A DNA stretch of 19,193 nt from Pseudomonadota bacterium (GCA_023424585.1 JAFADT010000672.1:1-19193), one strand, 5' to 3'. Shown: positions 6,975 to 14,560, counted from the first letter of the stretch. Notes: generated by a model not told the origin, from the sequence alone. Program-made: numbers and translations.

Positions 6975-7011
6975 CCATGACACGTCAGCCCCCGTCATTG
7001 ACGTGTCATGG
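6975..7011. promoter_or_regulatory. Inverted-repeat operator with two TGACRYGTCA palindromes
   Basis: CCATGACACGTCA (6975-6987) and TGACGTGTCATGG (6999-7011) form a perfect 13-base inverted repeat with an 11-base spacer. The inner palindromes TGACACGTCA (6978) and TGACGTGTCA (6999) start 21 bases apart, and another GTCA lies at 6994-6997 between them. It ends 80 bases upstream of the -24 element of the sigma-54 promoter at 7091, as expected for an enhancer-binding-protein site. Confidence 0.68.
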
Positions 7012-7090
7012 CTCTGGCGCTCCCCCAGCGCCGGGGACCGGCATCACCCCAAGTAGCCCATAGACCTGGGAAACAGACTTTCCCGGCTTC

Positions 7091-7106
7091 TGGCACGGAC
7101 GTTGCT
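7091..7106 (+). promoter_or_regulatory. Sigma-54 promoter of the ferritin-fold gene
   Basis: TGGCACGGACGTTGCT matches the sigma-54 consensus TGGCACG-N4-TTGCW at every fixed position, with GG and GC separated by ten bases. The expected start of transcription is near 7117, about 43 bases before GTG 7160. This is the best promoter match in the window. Confidence 0.85.
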
Positions 7107-7159
7107 CTTCGCGAGGGCGCATTCCTCAATGGCAACCGACCTCCACCTTGGAGCGACTT

Positions 7160-8173
7160 GTGCAAACCAACCCCTGGACCGATGCAGCCCTCCTTGATCA
7201 CCTCCAGAAAGCCGTCTACCTGGAGCTGTGGACCATCCCGCTCTACCTGACGGCCGCCTACTCCCTACAGGTCCCCGGCACGGACCCCGCGCACCCGCCC
7301 CAGCAGGTCATCGTGCGTGGCAACAAGAACCCCAATCGCAGCCGGGAGCAGCTCGCCTTCAACAACATCTATTCAATCGCCGTGCAGGAGATGCTGCACC
7401 TCGAGCTGGCCAGCAACCTCTTCAATGCGCTGTTCGCCTCCAAGGGATTGTCCCCGAAGTTCACGGGCGAATGGGCGCCGCGGTACGACAGGTTTCCATC
7501 CTGGATCGCGGGCAACAAGCCCGTGCAGTGCGGGCCCGTGAACCCCGAGCAGATGGCCCTCCTGGCGTCCATCGAGACGCCCGAGCCCAAGAGCGACGGC
7601 GCGCCTGACGGGCCGCGCGAGACCTATGACTCCATCGGTCAGTTCTACAAGTCCATCGAGCAGGGTCTCCAGGAGCGCTGGAGCGCGCTCTACAAACCCG
7701 ACGTGGACCCCCACCGGCAGAAGAACGAGTTCGGCAACTCGGACTACAGGAATGACTACTACACAGGGTTCAGCAGCGTCATCAGCGGCGACAGCGACAC
7801 CGCGCTGAAGCTCGCGAACGGGGTGCTCCAGGCCATCATCGGCCAGGGCGAGGGCAACCGGGGCCCCCTCATCGAAGCGGACCTCCGGCCCGAGGACGCC
7901 AACGACGTCGAGGACCGGTTCAGCCACTTCTCACGGTTCCGGATGGTGCAGGCGATGCTGAAGTTCGGTGGCCCGCTCAAGACCTACCCCACCACCACGA
8001 AGAGCAAGGAGCTCGCGAGCGCGCAGAATCAGCTCACCGACGGCTTCCAGAGCCTCCTGACCGCCCTGGAGAAGGGCTATGCGGGGAACGGCCAGCTCGA
8101 CCTCACCCCCATGTGGACGCTTCCCCAGCAGATCGTGTCCGTCTGGGCCGCGGGCGGCGTGCCGCAGTTCTAG
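7160..8173 (+). CDS. Ferritin-like protein of the iminophenyl-pyruvate dimer synthase (VioB/RebD) fold (337 aa)
   Basis: The N-terminal ~90 residues carry the ferritin-like pattern of this family: LELWTIPLYLTAAYSL (Glu22 as first ligand helix) and IAVQEMLHLELASNLFNAL with the ExxH pair Glu77/His80. Family members related to the VioB/StaD/RebD domain couple indole-pyruvate imines in violacein and rebeccamycin biosynthesis, but many stand-alone members have no known substrate and no tryptophan oxidase gene is seen here. There is no signal peptide, so it is cytosolic. GTG 7160 is preferred because GGAG (7150-7153) lies six bases upstream; TTG 7148 would overlap that site, and ATG 7129 is out of frame. 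It is followed after 48 bases by an unknown small protein, probably co-transcribed. It is driven by the sigma-54 promoter at 7091 and the TGAC/GTCA operators. Role inferred: metal-dependent oxidation or condensation. Confidence 0.82.
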   Translation: MQTNPWTDAALLDHLQKAVYLELWTIPLYLTAAYSLQVPGTDPAHPPQQVIVRGNKNPNRSREQLAFNNIYSIAVQEMLHLELASNLFNALFASKGLSPKFTGEWAPRYDRFPSWIAGNKPVQCGPVNPEQMALLASIETPEPKSDGAPDGPRETYDSIGQFYKSIEQGLQERWSALYKPDVDPHRQKNEFGNSDYRNDYYTGFSSVISGDSDTALKLANGVLQAIIGQGEGNRGPLIEADLRPEDANDVEDRFSHFSRFRMVQAMLKFGGPLKTYPTTTKSKELASAQNQLTDGFQSLLTALEKGYAGNGQLDLTPMWTLPQQIVSVWAAGGVPQF

Positions 8174-8221
8174 GTCCTCCGCAGTGCGTGCAGCCCGCTC
8201 GACATCCCAAGGAGAACGCCC

Positions 8222-8773
8222 ATGAGCAACGAGACCGCGAAGCTACACCCCCAGGAAAGCGTGACGGCGCATTCCAATGAATTGACCTTCACTGGACTCA
8301 CGGACGCGGACTTCCAGCTGCAATCCCATTCAATCACGTCGGGGCAACCCTTCAACGGAGTCAGCCGCCTTGGAGGAGGGACGATCAGCGTCAATGCGGG
8401 CAGGAAGCACAGCAAGCCCGTTGGCGACTGGTTCAACGCGCAGGCCTCCGGTGCGAAGCTCCCGACGCACACGGAGCTCAGCGCTCCCGACGAGCTGAAC
8501 TTCGCGATCCAGGGGACGTTGATCTTGAACGACGGCAACGGCCCCATCTCCTGCCCGAACTTCGTCATCGCCCAGGGGAACTGGGGGTCGGTCAACTACT
8601 GGTGGATCTCGGCCCCCGGCATGATTGAGACCGACAGCGATGTGCAGTACCTGGGGAAGGCGGGCACCTTGCCGTGCACGCAGAATGGCCGCTCGGTGAA
8701 GGTTCACTTCACGACCGAGAGTTCCAACAACTCCAACTCCCATTCCATCATCGTCAGGGTCACGCCCGCCTGA
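8222..8773 (+). CDS. Hypothetical beta-rich protein, probable partner of the ferritin-like gene (183 aa)
   Basis: Not recognised. The sequence starts MSNETAKLHPQESVTAHSNELTFTGL with no signal peptide, is rich in Asn, Ser, Thr and Gly, and alternates polar and hydrophobic residues, as in a beta sandwich or lectin-like fold. It has two cysteines, in ISCPNFVIAQGNWGS and TLPCTQNGRS, and a Trp-rich stretch (NWGSVNYWWISAPG) in the middle. A strong AAGGAG ribosome-binding site (8209-8214) precedes ATG 8222, only 48 bases after the ferritin-like gene on the same strand. It is therefore probably made together with that protein under sigma-54 control and ended by the hairpin at 8793. A role as partner, substrate carrier or secreted effector is open. 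Confidence 0.8.
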   Translation: MSNETAKLHPQESVTAHSNELTFTGLTDADFQLQSHSITSGQPFNGVSRLGGGTISVNAGRKHSKPVGDWFNAQASGAKLPTHTELSAPDELNFAIQGTLILNDGNGPISCPNFVIAQGNWGSVNYWWISAPGMIETDSDVQYLGKAGTLPCTQNGRSVKVHFTTESSNNSNSHSIIVRVTPA

Positions 8774-8792
8774 AGGGGCGGGAGGACGTCGT

Positions 8793-8821
8793 GGCGGTCC
8801 CCTGCGCCAGGGGGGGCCGCC
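8793..8821 (+). terminator. GC-rich hairpin after the ferritin-like operon
   Basis: GGCGG (8793-8797) with TCCCCTG pairs with CAGGGGGGG and CCGCC (8808-8821) around a three-base loop, with a small bulge. It begins 20 bases after the stop at 8773. There is no T-tract, but stability is high. Confidence 0.5.
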
Positions 8822-8963
8822 CCGGCCGGAGCGCCGGGCCAGGCTTGCCCGGCTCCTTCCACGCAGCACCGGGGCCCTTCCAAGGGGAGCGTGCACGAGT
8901 CAGCCACCCGGCCCGTCCGCCCTTGCCGCGCGGCCCGACCGTCGACACCCTCGACAGAGGAAG

Positions 8964-9356
8964 ATGACGACCTCACCGACAACGTGCCCCTTCTGTCAGC
9001 GCATCCAAGGAGGCGAGACCCTGCTCGACCGCGACAGGGTCGTGGCGATTCCAGACGCCTCTCCACTCAACCCCGGCCACACGCTGGTCGTCCCCCGGCG
9101 ACATGAGCCGGACTTCCTTGCGCTCACGCCCGACGAGCTCCGCTGCGCCTTTCAACTCGTCGGCGAGCTGCGCGCCCTCCTGCAAGAGCGATACGCACCG
9201 GATGGATTCAACGTGGGCACCAACATCGGGGCCGCGGCGGGCCAGACCGTGGACCACGCCCACCTCCACATCATCCCTCGATTCAAAGGAGACGTAGAGG
9301 AGCCCCGGGGCGGTCTCCGATGGATCATTCCAGAGCGGGCCCGGTACTGGCCTTGA
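8964..9356 (+). CDS. HIT family nucleotide hydrolase (130 aa)
   Basis: Histidine-triad protein that cleaves nucleoside phosphate or phosphoramidate bonds through a covalent nucleotidyl-His intermediate. The catalytic motif is HAHLH at residues 98-102 followed by IIPR, and the N-terminal CPFC (8-11) is the usual Zn-binding pair. LNPGHTLVVPRRHEPDF (35-51) is the standard HIT core strand, and the C-terminal RGGLRWIIPERARYW is typical of one bacterial subgroup. Length is normal. ATG 8964 follows an AGAGGAAG site closely. It lies 12 bases before the enolase gene and is surely co-transcribed with it. Its place beside fluoride-export genes is notable: HIT enzymes have been reported to hydrolyse nucleoside phosphorofluoridates (from memory), so a role in clearing fluoro-nucleotides is conceivable but unproven. 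Confidence 0.93.
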   Translation: MTTSPTTCPFCQRIQGGETLLDRDRVVAIPDASPLNPGHTLVVPRRHEPDFLALTPDELRCAFQLVGELRALLQERYAPDGFNVGTNIGAAAGQTVDHAHLHIIPRFKGDVEEPRGGLRWIIPERARYWP

Positions 9357-10652
<1,296 letters not shown>

Positions 10653-10682
10653 CACCGGGAGGGCCTGCTGGCGGGCGGCCCC

Positions 10683-11033
10683 CTAGCCACCGCGCTTCTC
10701 ACCTGCCGCGTAGCTGATGACACGCACCTTCTCCAGCGTCACCAGCCCTCCTTGAATCATCTCGTCAAGGATGGGCAACAGGCGCTCGATCTGCGCTGGC
10801 GTGTCCACGACCTCCAGCACCACGGGCAGGTCCTCGGAGAGCCGAAGCAGATGGGAGCTGTGCACCACGCTCGTCGCGCCGAAGCCCGCGACACCTCGGA
10901 AGACCGTGGCTCCCGCGAAGCCCTCGCGGTGCAGTCGCTCCAGGAGCGCATCCTGAAGCGAGAGGTGGTGCCACTTGTCGCTCTCTCCAATGAAGACCCT
11001 CGCCAGGGTCTGCTCGCCTTCAAGTATCCGCAT
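10683..11033 (-). CDS. DUF190 family protein (116 aa)
   Basis: Small PII-like ferredoxin-fold protein of DUF190. Recognised by MRILEGEQTLARVFIGESDKWHHLSLQDALLERLHREGFAGATVFRGVAGFG (residues 1-52) and the following SSHLLRLSEDLPVVLEVVDTPAQIERLLPILDEMI, the usual family pattern. Length is complete. It lies 21 bases downstream of crcB on the same strand and is expected on the same riboswitch-controlled transcript. DUF190 genes often neighbour crcB; a regulatory or accessory role for the channel is presumed, with no activity established. Its stop at 10683 is 30 bases from the convergent enolase stop. Confidence 0.9.
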   Translation of the reverse strand: MRILEGEQTLARVFIGESDKWHHLSLQDALLERLHREGFAGATVFRGVAGFGATSVVHSSHLLRLSEDLPVVLEVVDTPAQIERLLPILDEMIQGGLVTLEKVRVISYAAGEKRGG

Positions 11034-11054
11034 GACTTGATGTCCCCAGGCCGC

Positions 11055-11438
11055 CTAGCTGCCCATCAGCACCCTCGCGACCACGAAGCCCAGCGCGCCC
11101 GCCAGCAGGCAGCCCACCACCGTGCCCCCCACGTCGAGGGCGAAGGCCAGCCAGGCCCGCTCCTGGAGGAGCGCCAGCGACTCGTACGAGAAGGCGGAGT
11201 ACGTCGTGAAACCGCCAATGACGCCCGTCGTCAGGAAGAGGCGGACGGTGGGTGGGATGGCATTGGTCGCCAGCGCGAGCGCCATGATGAGGGCCATCAG
11301 GAACGAGCCCACGACGTTGACCGTGAGTGTGCCGTAGGGAAACGACGGCCCCAGGAGCTTCGGCACCCAGCCGGTGATGAGGTAGCGCGCGCCCGTTCCC
11401 AAGGCGCCCCCCAGGCAGATGAGCAGTAAGCGAACCAT
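11055..11438 (-). CDS. crcB: Fluoride channel CrcB/Fluc (127 aa)
   Basis: Inner-membrane dual-topology fluoride channel that lets F- leave the cytoplasm. Four membrane helices are visible. Signature segments are GGALGTGARY (10-19), YGTLTVNVVGSFLM (35-48, with the conserved pore Asn41) and TTGVIGGFTTYSAFSYE (70-86). In the usual FTTFSTF box the first pore-facing Phe is Tyr80 here, while Phe83 is kept. Length is normal. ATG 11438 has GAGGAG upstream (ttgaggagacaaaggc-ATG). The gene is preceded by a fluoride aptamer (11515-11574) and a strong leader hairpin, is followed by DUF190, and is divergent from CLC-F. Confidence 0.95.
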   Translation of the reverse strand: MVRLLLICLGGALGTGARYLITGWVPKLLGPSFPYGTLTVNVVGSFLMALIMALALATNAIPPTVRLFLTTGVIGGFTTYSAFSYESLALLQERAWLAFALDVGGTVVGCLLAGALGFVVARVLMGS

Positions 11439-11454
11439 GCCTTTGTCTCCTCAA

Positions 11455-11496
11455 CGGAGCAGCCAGGCGGTCGTGCTTCGCGCACCGCCAGCTCCG
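11455..11496 (-). promoter_or_regulatory. Leader hairpin between the crcB aptamer and start codon
   Basis: Two nested stems: CGGAGC (11455-11460) with GCTCCG (11491-11496), and GGCGGT (11466-11471) with ACCGCC (11484-11489). On the transcript this follows the aptamer by ~18 bases and ends ~12 bases before the GAGGAG ribosome-binding site. It is a good candidate expression platform (termination or access to the ribosome site), though no T-tract is present. Confidence 0.5.
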
Positions 11497-11514
11497 CCAG
11501 CACCGCATGCTGTC

Positions 11515-11574
11515 CGTAGGAGTCATTGGCCGTCGGCTGTGGACGGCGGTTTCTGGCGGACTCCACCACCCCTC
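11515..11574 (-). ncRNA. Fluoride riboswitch (crcB RNA motif) controlling crcB-DUF190
   Basis: Reading the minus strand, GGTGG (11570-11566) pairs with CCGCC (11559-11555) around TGGAGT. The second stem is GCCGTC (11547-11542) with GACGGC (11534-11529). After it comes CCAATGACTCCTACGG, whose ACTCC (11523-11519) pairs with GGAGT in the first loop to form the pseudoknot. The conserved AUGA...CUAC 3' end and the A-rich joiner (AGAAACC) fit the fluoride aptamer. It ends ~76 bases before the crcB start. Fluoride binding should raise expression of the exporter. Confidence 0.9.
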
Positions 11575-11724
11575 ATGAGGTCAACGCCTTCCTGAGCATC
11601 CTTGAATCAGACTGCACACGCGGTGCGGCGCGAACCACCGAGGGACCTCCACGCTCCCGAGGGGCCGCACTCACGCCTGACTGGCGAGGGGCCTCGGAAT
11701 CATCGCCGTCTCCCTTCCTCCTGA

Positions 11725-11753
11725 TTGACCGCACCGCCTGGAGCCATTAAAGC
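11725..11753 (+). promoter_or_regulatory. Probable sigma-70-type promoter of the CLC-F transcript
   Basis: TTGACC (11725-11730), 17 bases, then TAAAGC (11748-11753). The expected start of transcription, ~11760, falls just before the fluoride aptamer, as it should for a riboswitch leader. The -10 is not a strong match. Confidence 0.45.
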
Positions 11754-11765
11754 TCCCGGCCACAG

Positions 11766-11825
11766 GGATGGCGGTGGAGTCCGCCGAGACCTGCCACCCT
11801 CGAAGGTGGCCAATGACTCCTACGG
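11766..11825 (+). ncRNA. Fluoride riboswitch (crcB RNA motif) controlling the CLC-F gene
   Basis: GGCGG (11770-11774) pairs with CCGCC (11781-11785) around TGGAGT. GCCACC (11793-11798) pairs with GGTGGC (11805-11810). Then CAATGACTCCTACGG follows, with ACTCC (11816-11820) pairing to GGAGT (11776-11780) as the pseudoknot. It has the same architecture and conserved 3' end as the aptamer on the other strand, but the stem sequences differ (GCCACC versus GCCGTC), which is good covariation support. It precedes the CLC-F start codon by ~136 bases. Confidence 0.9.
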
Positions 11826-11961
11826 CAAGCCGGTATCGGCCGTGGGTGTCGTTTGAGTCCTCATCCCCATGCCCGCGCCGGAACACTTGGAGGCGCGCGC
11901 ACGTGGATTCTTCCCCGACTCTCCGACCCCCACCCTTCCTCGCTGGCCGCGGAGCCGCGCG

Positions 11962-13278
11962 ATGACCCTGGAAAAGGGTGCTCGAAGCATCATGCAGTGG
12001 CTCGTCCTCGGCACGGTGGTGGGCGTCATCTGTGGCGTGGCCTCCGCGGCGTTCCTCTACCTGCTCGAGGAGGCCACGCGGTACCGCTCGAGCCACGAGG
12101 CCCTCGTCTACACCCTGCCCCTGGCGGGCCTCCTCATCGGCGCCGTCTATGCGCGGTGGGGCACCCCCATCCGGGGTGGCAACAACCTCGTCATCGACAC
12201 CGTGCACCAGGGGGACAAGCAGCTTCCCCTCCGGATGGCCCCCATGGTGCTCATCGGCACGGTCCTCACGCATCTCTTTGGAGGCAGCGCCGGCCGCGAA
12301 GGCACCGCGGTGCAGATGGGCGCGAGCCTCGCGGATGCCGTCGCCCATCGCTTCCGCGTCTCGCCGGAGACGCGGCGGGAGCTGCTCGCCGCGGGCGTGG
12401 CCGGGGGCTTCGGCTCCGTGTTCGGGACGCCCATCGCGGGCGCCCTCTTCGGGCTCGAGGTGGTCTGCGTCGGGCGCATCAGCTACGAGGCGTTGGTCCC
12501 TGCCCTCGTGGCCTCGGTGGTGGGCGACCTGGTGACGCGCTCCCTCGGAATCCACCACACCGCGTACCCCCTCCCCGCTCCCCTGGCCCTGACCCCCGAG
12601 TTGCTCGGCAAGTGGCTGGTCTTCGGCGCGGCCGTGGCGGTGGTCGCCGTGGTGTTCGTGGAGCTGGTCCACTTCATCAAGAAGTCGCTGGAGAAGGCCG
12701 TCCCCGCCTTGCCGCTGCGCATGGCCCTGGGGGGCGTCGCGGTCGTCGCACTCTGGAAGCTGGTGGGGATGACCGACTACCTGGGCCTGGGGGTTCCCAC
12801 CATCGAGAGGGCCTTCGTCGATCCGTCCCTCCCCAGCTCGGCATTCGCGTTGAAGCTGCTCTTCACCGCCATCACGCTCGGCGCGGGCTTCCTCGGCGGA
12901 GAGGTCACGCCCCTGTTCTTCGTCGGCGCGGCCCTCGGGAATGTCCTCGGTCAGCAGCTTGGCCTCCCGTTGGGCCTCGCCGCGGGCGTGGGGCTGGCGG
13001 CGACCTTCGGAGCCGCGGCCAACACGCCGCTGGCGCTCTCCATCATGGCCGTGGAGCTGCTGGGGGCGAGCGTCCTGCCTCATGTCGTCATCGTCACCGT
13101 GGTGGCGTACCTCCTCACCGGGCATCGCGGCATCTACCCGGCCCAGCGGATCGCACGCCTCAAGCATGGCGGCCCGCTCCTGGAGCGGCTGGTCTCATTG
13201 CATGAGCTGGAGGCAGAGCCCGTCCTTCAGTCGCCGCCATCCAACAGCGTCAAGACCGGGTCGAAGCAGGCGTCATGA
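11962..13278 (+). CDS. CLC-F type fluoride/proton antiporter (438 aa)
   Basis: Inner-membrane CLC-family exporter that drives F- out of the cell. Fluoride-type signatures are visible: GREGT at residues 111-115 (chloride-type CLCs have GREGP), GGNNL (72-76) in place of the chloride-coordinating GSGIP, GFLGGEVTPLFFVG (309-322) and GHRGIYPAQ near the end. About ten or more hydrophobic helices fill residues 11-385. There are no CBS domains, as usual for this clade. ATG 11962 is preferred (GGAG seven bases upstream, start just before helix one); ATG 11869 would add 31 Pro/Arg-rich residues without a good ribosome site. It is preceded by its own fluoride riboswitch and is divergent from crcB. It may work with CrcB at different fluoride loads or pH. 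Confidence 0.94.
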   Translation: MTLEKGARSIMQWLVLGTVVGVICGVASAAFLYLLEEATRYRSSHEALVYTLPLAGLLIGAVYARWGTPIRGGNNLVIDTVHQGDKQLPLRMAPMVLIGTVLTHLFGGSAGREGTAVQMGASLADAVAHRFRVSPETRRELLAAGVAGGFGSVFGTPIAGALFGLEVVCVGRISYEALVPALVASVVGDLVTRSLGIHHTAYPLPAPLALTPELLGKWLVFGAAVAVVAVVFVELVHFIKKSLEKAVPALPLRMALGGVAVVALWKLVGMTDYLGLGVPTIERAFVDPSLPSSAFALKLLFTAITLGAGFLGGEVTPLFFVGAALGNVLGQQLGLPLGLAAGVGLAATFGAAANTPLALSIMAVELLGASVLPHVVIVTVVAYLLTGHRGIYPAQRIARLKHGGPLLERLVSLHELEAEPVLQSPPSNSVKTGSKQAS

Positions 13279-13508
13279 CGATGAGCGCTCCGCGCGCAGC
13301 GTGTTGGATTGGCGTTGGCCATCCGTAGAGGCAGAGAAATCCAATCACAACAAAGCCAGCCTCCAAGAACGCGAGAATCACCCCCCAATGCTGGCAATGC
13401 CATTTGCTGGACCCACCTTGGCCATGCACTATTCGCTGCGGGTGAAAACAGGCTTTCCGCTTGCGCAATCCGGCGCATCCGCGGAGCCCACCTGAAGGAT
13501 GCACAGCC
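13279..13508. other. Intergenic region of lower GC content
   Basis: 230 bases after the CLC-F gene, visibly richer in A and T than the rest. It holds the weak promoter at 13450 and a GCGTCATGACG palindrome-like site overlapping the CLC-F stop (13271). On the minus strand, 13250-13400 could encode a hydrophobic peptide (WGVILAFLEAGFVVIGFLCLYGW), but no start or ribosome site supports it. Confidence 0.4.
13450..13465 (+). promoter_or_regulatory. Possible sigma-54-type promoter of the Cys-rich lipoprotein
   Basis: AGGCTTTCCGCTTGCG keeps GGC and TTGC with ten bases between GG and GC, but the first T of the -24 is A and the last base is G. It lies 43 bases before ATG 13509. No TGACRYGTCA pair is nearby (only GCGTCATGACG near 13271). 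Weak call. Confidence 0.3.
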
Positions 13509-14252
13509 ATGAAGATGCATTGGAGTGCGCTCTCGCTGCTGCTGGTCACCATTGGCTGCGGGAACGTGACGCAGGACGAAGCGCTGGCCCCCACCGAGTT
13601 GATGTCCCAGGAGGCCGGAATCGCGACGCGCACATGCGTGAACGGTCTGGGGTGCACGACCGCGTGCCAGTGCGCGGCGGGCTACTGTGTGCCGGATGAC
13701 CTCGGCCCCCCGGTGTCGCAGGAGCACTGCAACCAGGCGCCCGTGCGCGAGTGCAGCACCGGAGCGGACTGTAGCTCCGGCTGTAACTGCGTGGGCAACG
13801 TCTGCGTCAACGACGGGTTCAGCCCCCCCGCCAACTGCCTGCTGGCTCCAGCGGACGCTTACGAGAGCGACAACACCCACCTCACCGCCTCGTCCTACCC
13901 CGGCTCGCCCCAGCTCAACCACTCGTTCCACCGCCAGGGCGACATCGACTGGGTCATCGTATTCGTCCCGGCCACCCAGCTGCTGACCGTGGAGACCTAC
14001 AACCTGCGCAATGGCCCGAAGATGCGGATCGACATCTACGCGTACAACTACGCCACCCGCACGGTGGGAGCGCTGCTTGGCAGCACCCAGAGCTATCTCT
14101 GCAGCGGCCCCAACCCGCTGTGCAACGTGTATCGGGCCACGGCCAACGCCCAGGCGAACAACGTCTACGCGGTCAAGGTGACCGACCTGCGCGGCATGCC
14201 CGCGGGGAGCGATTGGACGCCCACTCCGAAGTACGACCTGAAGATGTACTGA
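13509..14252 (+). CDS. Cys-rich lipoprotein with a PPC-like domain (247 aa)
   Basis: The N-terminus MKMHWSALSLLLVTIGC is a lipoprotein signal with Cys17 as the lipid site. Residues ~43-115 hold two similar Cys-rich modules (RTCVNGLGCTTACQCAAGYCV and RECSTGADCSSGCNCVGNVCV), each probably with three disulfides, the sort of spacing seen in small extracellular binding modules. The C-terminal part (DAYESDNTHLTASSYPGSPQLNHSFHRQGDIDWVIVFVP...LTVETYNLRNG) has the pattern of a bacterial pre-peptidase C-terminal (PPC) beta domain. No catalytic domain is present, so a binding or structural role at the surface is most likely. ATG 13509 is followed at once by the signal; the ribosome site (GAAGGA ~10 bases upstream) is fair. 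It is a single gene with a strong terminator at 14295. Confidence 0.85.
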   Translation: MKMHWSALSLLLVTIGCGNVTQDEALAPTELMSQEAGIATRTCVNGLGCTTACQCAAGYCVPDDLGPPVSQEHCNQAPVRECSTGADCSSGCNCVGNVCVNDGFSPPANCLLAPADAYESDNTHLTASSYPGSPQLNHSFHRQGDIDWVIVFVPATQLLTVETYNLRNGPKMRIDIYAYNYATRTVGALLGSTQSYLCSGPNPLCNVYRATANAQANNVYAVKVTDLRGMPAGSDWTPTPKYDLKMY

Positions 14253-14294
14253 GCTGCGCTGTCGTCGTGAAGGCGGCAGAGCCTTGCCGTCCTA

Positions 14295-14334
14295 CGAGCG
14301 CCACCTGGACCTCCTGGTGGCGCTCGTTCCTCTT
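14295..14334 (+). terminator. Intrinsic-type terminator of the Cys-rich lipoprotein gene
   Basis: CGAGCGCCACC (14295-14305) and GGTGGCGCTCG (14316-14326) are perfect 11-base arms with a 10-base loop, followed by TTCCTCTT. It begins 42 bases after the stop codon. This is the best terminator in the window. Confidence 0.8.
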
Positions 14335-14560
14335 GCGGGCTCCCCACCAGGTATCACCAACACGGAGCGCCCGGGCATCGAGGCGGCGCGTGGGGCGCGT
14401 GCGAATGGCACGCCGTGGCTGAGCTTCTTCAGACCCGACATAGGCCAGCCACCGCCGTCCAAGACAGTGGTAGGCCCGCGCCACGCCAGGCGAGCCCCAC
14501 CTCGGAGAAGGGGTGGCCCTTCCGGAGCGCTACGGCGGGGCGACGGGCCCGAAGCCCGCC
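14335..14560. other. Non-coding stretch between convergent genes
   Basis: 226 bases between the terminator and the stop of the AurF-like gene. Open frames exist on both strands, but none has a start with a ribosome site or a recognisable product. I see no repeat or RNA here. Confidence 0.4.

Larger units (their letters stand above)
6692..7159. other. Long divergent regulatory region (468 bases)
   Basis: It separates the lipoprotein (-) from the ferritin-fold gene (+). It holds three GCGTCA half-sites at 11-base steps (6871-6898), a 13-base inverted repeat with TGACRYGTCA cores (6975-7011) and a sigma-54 promoter (7091-7106). I see no protein-coding gene in it. Confidence 0.7.

Noticed and set aside
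7129..7159. ATG 7129 as the start of the ferritin-like gene
   Set aside because: It is in a different reading frame and opens only a short unrelated peptide; GTG 7160 has a well-placed GGAG.
8774..8963. Fluoride riboswitch upstream of the HIT-enolase pair
   Set aside because: I searched for the aptamer's paired GG(Y)G/CGCC stem and the AUGA...CUAC end. No CTAC occurs in the region; only terminator-like GC-rich hairpins are present.
11671..13167. A ~498-codon open frame antisense to the CLC-F gene
   Set aside because: It is rich in His, Arg, Gly and Glu with no recognisable fold, and arises from the GC-rich third positions of the CLC-F gene, which has clear family motifs.
13250..13400. Minus-strand hydrophobic peptide (WGVILAFLEAGFVVIGFLCLYGW...)
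   Set aside because: It looks like a membrane helix, but no start codon with a ribosome site was found, codon use is not biased, and it overlaps the 3' end of the CLC-F gene.
14335..14560. Possible degraded transposase in the gap between convergent genes
   Set aside because: Arg-rich frames looked faintly transposase-like, but there is no catalytic motif, terminal inverted repeat or target duplication.
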